Shown here in pieces: positions 23,323 through 26,417 of a stretch of 26,417 bases of DNA; position 1 is the first letter of the stretch; the number at the start of each line of letters is the position of its first letter. The stretch is taken from NCBI GenBank assembly GCA_964462125.1, contig CAYWXT010000056.1:1-26417 (forward strand). The letters run 5' to 3'. The notes under the pieces were generated by a model, which worked only from the letters and a program-made list of their open reading frames with translations, had not been told where the DNA came from and ran no database searches. The stretch comes from JAWLFY01 sp964462125 (GTDB taxonomy: Bacteria > Planctomycetota > Planctomycetia > Pirellulales > Pirellulaceae). The position numbers and the translations under genes are program-made.

Positions 23323-23626
23323 TCTCGACCTGGTCAGCTGTGTGTCACTCGTTGCCGGCGCTTCGTTCTTTTTCGCTGGCACGGTCGGGCTGCTGCGTTT
23401 TCCCGACGTCTACACGCGTTTGCACGCCCTGACGAAAGCTGACAATGTCGGGCTCGCCCTGATCGTCTTCGGTTTGGCGTGCCAGGCTGAGTCGTGGGAG
23501 GCCGTTGCCAAGCTGGCTCTCGTTTGGGCGTTGGTCATGTTGGCGAGCACGACGTGTTGTCATCTGGTGGCGCAGGTGGCGCTGCGCGCCGGGATCCCGC
23601 CCTGGAGCTGTTCGGATGACCGGTAG
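23315..23626 (+). CDS. mrpG: Mrp/Mbh antiporter subunit G
   Basis: The 103-residue protein fits MnhG/MrpG (PhaG): three hydrophobic helices and the signature LLRFPDVYTRLHALTKADNVG at about residues 26-46. The ATG at 23315 overlaps the mrpF stop. The same frame is open upstream to 23153 but there runs through mrpF, so the longer start is rejected. Its end overlaps the following fusion gene by 11 bases, which shows tight translational coupling. Confidence 0.92.
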   Translation: MNNLDLVSCVSLVAGASFFFAGTVGLLRFPDVYTRLHALTKADNVGLALIVFGLACQAESWEAVAKLALVWALVMLASTTCCHLVAQVALRAGIPPWSCSDDR

Positions 23627-24608
23627 TCTGTTCGGATTCGACGCCGTGCTGGGATTCGTCTTGGTCGCGGTCGCCCTGGGCGCCCTGTTGTCGCGTGATT
23701 TGTTTCAGGCGACCGTGATGTTCATTGTGTTCGGGTTATTGATGTCGATCGCCTGGTGTCGTGTGGAAGCGTTCGATGTGGCACTCGCCGAGGCCGCCAT
23801 CGGTGCTGGCCTGACCGGGGCCTTGTTTTTGAATACGTTGGCGGCAACCCGGCATCTTGATCGCGCCGCGGGCCCGTCCGAGCCGCAGGACATGGGCATT
23901 CGCGTGGTATGGCCATCGGCGCAAAGCCAGCGCCGCACGGGTCTGGCCCTTGTCGCCATGGCGGCTGTATTCGCCACGGCCTTAGCAGCGGTGGTCGTCC
24001 CGTTAACGGTTTCGAGCAGCACGCCGCCAACGGTGTCGGCTCGGTCGCTTGCAGCGAGCGGGGTCAGCAATCCGGTGACGGCGGTGCTGCTGAACTTTCG
24101 CGCCTACGACACGCTCTTGGAGGTCGCCGTGTTGCTGGCGGCCATCTGGGCGATCCTGCCGGTGAGCGCCACGGGAGCGCCGCACAAGTCGGCCCCGTTG
24201 GGGGCGGTGCTGAGGACCTTCATGAGGCTGATCATGCCCTTGGCGGTGTTGACAGCGACATATGTATTGTGGATTGGCACGAAGGCGCCTGGCGGGGCCT
24301 TTCAAGCGGCAGCCATGCTCACCGCGGTCACGGTCTTGTGGCAACTTGCAGGGGCGCCGCCCCCGAGCAGCGCACGGCGCCGCTGGCGAGTCCTCTTGGT
24401 GGCCGGTTTCGTGGTGTTTTTGCTTGTGGCTCTTTCCGGCATGCTGGCCGACCGACGTTTTCTTGAATATCGACTCGAGTGGGCGGGGGTGTCGATCATG
24501 GTGGTCGAGGTCGCCTTGACGATTTCGATCGCGTTGATTCTGACGATGCTCTTCAGTTGCATCTCACCGGGCGGTAGCGGGAATGCGTCCAAGGAGTCCG
24601 TGTCTTGA
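23616..24608 (+). CDS. Fused antiporter subunit: DUF4040 (MbhD) + MbhE-like + MrpB
   Basis: This 330-residue membrane protein joins three modules that are separate genes in archaeal Mbh/Mrp systems. Residues about 1-80 match DUF4040, the C-terminal portion of MrpA (MbhD). About 105-195 contain NPVTAVLLNFRAYDTLLEVAVLL, the MbhE-type block. About 200-320 match MnhB/MrpB, with KAPGGAFQAAAMLTA near 230. Conventional MrpA would carry the DUF4040 part behind a large antiporter domain, which is absent here. The ATG at 23616 lies inside the end of mrpG; the longer open frame to 23505 runs through mrpG. The stop overlaps the TTG of mrpC (TTGA). The joins are continuous in frame, so the fusion is not an assembly effect visible here. 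Confidence 0.88.
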   Translation: MTGSLFGFDAVLGFVLVAVALGALLSRDLFQATVMFIVFGLLMSIAWCRVEAFDVALAEAAIGAGLTGALFLNTLAATRHLDRAAGPSEPQDMGIRVVWPSAQSQRRTGLALVAMAAVFATALAAVVVPLTVSSSTPPTVSARSLAASGVSNPVTAVLLNFRAYDTLLEVAVLLAAIWAILPVSATGAPHKSAPLGAVLRTFMRLIMPLAVLTATYVLWIGTKAPGGAFQAAAMLTAVTVLWQLAGAPPPSSARRRWRVLLVAGFVVFLLVALSGMLADRRFLEYRLEWAGVSIMVVEVALTISIALILTMLFSCISPGGSGNASKESVS

Positions 24609-24913
24609 CGCCGGTTGTCATCTACTCGCTCACAGGCGTCGTGTTGTTCAGTGTGGGATTGAGCGGGTTGTTCCTCTGCCGGCACCCGCTGCGCAAGATT
24701 TTGGGGACGAACATCGCCGGCAGCGGCGTGTTTCTGGTGTTCGTGACCATGGCGAATCGGCCGCCCGGGGAGGCACCGGACCCGATTCCCCACGCGTTGG
24801 TGCTGACCGGGATCGTGGTTGCGGTGAGCGCCACGGCGGTCGCGCTCGCCTTGTATCGTTGCTTGGCGAATTTGTCTGAGACCTCGGAACCGCTGGAGGG
24901 GCCTCAGGGCTGA
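24605..24913 (+). CDS. mrpC: Mrp/Mbh antiporter subunit C (NuoK-like)
   Basis: The 102-residue protein has three hydrophobic helices and the MnhC/NuoK pattern: VLFSVGLSGLFLCRHPLRKILGTNIAGSG, then DPIPHALVLTGIVVAVSATAVALAL. The conserved PHALVLTGIVV segment is diagnostic of MrpC/MbhG. The start is TTG at 24605 overlapping the stop of the preceding fusion gene. mrpD follows after seven bases. MrpC is one of the NuoK-related subunits shared between Mrp antiporters and respiratory complex I. Confidence 0.93.
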   Translation: MTPVVIYSLTGVVLFSVGLSGLFLCRHPLRKILGTNIAGSGVFLVFVTMANRPPGEAPDPIPHALVLTGIVVAVSATAVALALYRCLANLSETSEPLEGPQG

Positions 24914-24920
24914 ATGTGCC

Positions 24921-26417
24921 ATGCCGGAAGCCAACGACGCCGCATGGCTCGTCGGGCCGATCGTCGTTCCGCTCGCGGCCGCGGCGACGACGTTTGTGAT
25001 CGGCCGCCGCTGGTGCGCTCCTCTGGGCGTGGTGGTAGCCGCGATCGGGCTGGCCGCCGCCACCATGATCACGTGGCACGTATGGCACCATGGCCCACAA
25101 ACGTATCCGCTGGGCAATTGGCGCCCCCCGTTGGGCATCGCATTGCATGCCGACGGCCTGAGCTGCTTGATGTTGCTGATGTCGGCCGTGGTGGGTGCCT
25201 TCGTCAGTCTCTACGCGGTCGGTCATTTCGCCGAATCGTCACCGGACGACGTGCAACGGCATGAGCGGCCGGAGTCGTTCTGGCCGTTATGGCTGCTGTT
25301 GTGGAGTGCGCTGAACGGATTGTTTTTGTCCGCCGATGTCTTCAATCTGTACGTCACCCTGGAACTGTTGACCCTGGCGGCGATCGGGTTGATCGTGCTG
25401 GCTGGCAGCCGCGCGGCGGTGGAGGCGTCCCTGCGTTATTTGCTGGTGGCGTTGGCCGGCTCGTTGCTGTATCTGGCGGGGGTGGCGCTGATGTACGGGG
25501 CGTATGGCGTCCTGGACCTTGCCACGTTGGCGCGTCAGATGGCGGTGGATGACACATCGCGGGCGGCGGTACTGCTGGTGATGCTGGGGCTGATGCTGAA
25601 AACGGCTCTGTTTCCCTTTCACTTTTGGCTTCCGCCGGCGCACGGCACCGCACCGGCGCCGGTCAGCGCGCTATTGTCGGGACTGGTGGTCAAGGGCTCG
25701 TTTTACATCTTGCTGCGGCTGTGGTTTGAGCTGTTTCCGCCGGAGGTCACCCGGCCGCTGGCGATGTTGCCGGCAGCGTTGGGCGTGGCGGCGATCGTGT
25801 GGGGTTCCCTGCAAGCGTTGCTGGCGGTGCGATTGAAAATACTGGTGGCCTATTCGACCGTGGCGCAGATCGGCTATTTATTTTTGGTGTTCGGGCTCGC
25901 CCGCCCGGGGACCGGTCATGGATTTGCACTCTGGAGCGGGTGTGTTCTGTTCGCGTTGTCTCATGCGTGCGCCAAAGGTTCGCTGTTTCTGGCGGCGGGC
26001 ACCATTTTGCACGCTGCCGGCCACGATCGAATTCGTGACCTCGCGGCGGTCGCCGGCCGGCTGCCGGTCACGTTCTTTGGAATCGGAATCGCATCGGTGT
26101 CGCTGATGGGGCTGCCTCCCACGGGGGCGTTTGTCGCCAAGTGGATCCTGTTGAGAGGTGCGTTTGCCGACGGGCATCGGTGGATCGCAGCGGTCATTGT
26201 GCTCGGGGGACTGCTGACCGCTGCCTACTTGTTTCGCGTGCTGGCGGCAGCGTTTTCCCAAGCGGTCGAGGGCGAGCCAGCGGCCCCGCTGCGCCGGGTG
26301 CCCCGTTTGTGCGAACAGGTCACAATCGGACTCGCGGTGGTCAGTCTGTTGCTGGGGCTGGCGAGTTCCCCAGCGATCGCGTTGTTGCAGGTCGGTTCTC
26401 CCTGGACCGATTCTGTC
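24921..26417 (+). CDS. mrpD: Mrp/Mbh antiporter subunit D (NuoL/M/N family), 3' truncated by window end
   Basis: The frame is open from ATG 24921 to the last base of the window (499 codons, no stop), so the gene continues beyond it. It encodes a proton/cation antiporter-like subunit with 12-14 membrane helices. The key ion-path residues of the family are present: Glu148 in VTLELL (helix 5), Lys227 in MLKTALFPFHFWLPPAH (helix 7) and Lys259 in VVKGSFY. VAYSTVAQIGY and the SVSLMGLPPTGAFVAKW block are further NuoM/MrpD signatures. It starts seven bases after mrpC. A MrpD rather than MrpA identity follows from the position after MrpC and the lack of a C-terminal MrpA extension so far; the missing end could change this. 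Confidence 0.92.
   Translation, partial: MPEANDAAWLVGPIVVPLAAAATTFVIGRRWCAPLGVVVAAIGLAAATMITWHVWHHGPQTYPLGNWRPPLGIALHADGLSCLMLLMSAVVGAFVSLYAVGHFAESSPDDVQRHERPESFWPLWLLLWSALNGLFLSADVFNLYVTLELLTLAAIGLIVLAGSRAAVEASLRYLLVALAGSLLYLAGVALMYGAYGVLDLATLARQMAVDDTSRAAVLLVMLGLMLKTALFPFHFWLPPAHGTAPAPVSALLSGLVVKGSFYILLRLWFELFPPEVTRPLAMLPAALGVAAIVWGSLQALLAVRLKILVAYSTVAQIGYLFLVFGLARPGTGHGFALWSGCVLFALSHACAKGSLFLAAGTILHAAGHDRIRDLAAVAGRLPVTFFGIGIASVSLMGLPPTGAFVAKWILLRGAFADGHRWIAAVIVLGGLLTAAYLFRVLAAAFSQAVEGEPAAPLRRVPRLCEQVTIGLAVVSLLLGLASSPAIALLQVGSPWTDSV

Overview
This is a GC-rich, gene-dense bacterial window that most likely comes from a planctomycete of the Pirellulales (Rhodopirellula/Blastopirellula type). 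The evidence is a methenyl-tetrahydromethanopterin cyclohydrolase (mch) in a bacterium, a secreted Cys-type sulfatase, a PEP-CTERM surface protein, a squalene-cyclase-like repeat protein of the kind planctomycetes carry in many copies, and a 1,901-residue membrane-anchored coiled-coil protein. No rRNA, tRNA, insertion sequence or CRISPR array was found.

Layout. (1) Bases 1-8402, plus strand: the tail of an unidentified upstream gene, the giant coiled-coil protein, a translationally coupled squalene-cyclase-like repeat protein, and a sulfatase. (2) 8587-11620, plus strand: an overlapping two-component pair, a membrane histidine kinase and an NtrC-type sigma-54 activator. (3) 11743-12345, minus strand: lexA, with a recognisable ribosome binding site and promoter. 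(4) 12450-14426: a divergent pair, uppP (minus) and a DUF368/PopT-type transporter (plus). Both act on undecaprenyl-phosphate carrier lipid. (5) 14513-15277: a PEP-CTERM protein preceded by a perfect inverted repeat. (6) 15651-16790: carA. (7) 16901-20523, minus strand: an apparent operon mch - ATP-grasp ligase - OleC-like AMP-forming ligase. (8) 20666-22284, plus strand: def and fmt, the N-formyl-methionine pair, divergent from the C1 operon. (9) 22532-26417, plus strand: an Mrp/Mbh-type cation antiporter operon in the order E-F-G-(DUF4040+MbhE+MrpB fusion)-C-D. The last gene runs off the window.

How the genes relate. Most blocks are two- or three-gene modules: carrier-lipid recycling (uppP/DUF368), H4MPT-linked C1 metabolism, formyl-Met initiation and maturation, and a multisubunit antiporter. 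Start/stop overlaps (ATGA, GTGA, TTGA) recur in the plus-strand operons and were used to choose starts. The points most worth a second look are the fused Mbh-like antiporter subunit, the OleC-like ligase in the C1 operon, the paired carrier-lipid genes, the giant coiled-coil protein, and two structured intergenic regions (22366-22490 and 20554-20621). I do not see a clearly novel defence or mobile system.
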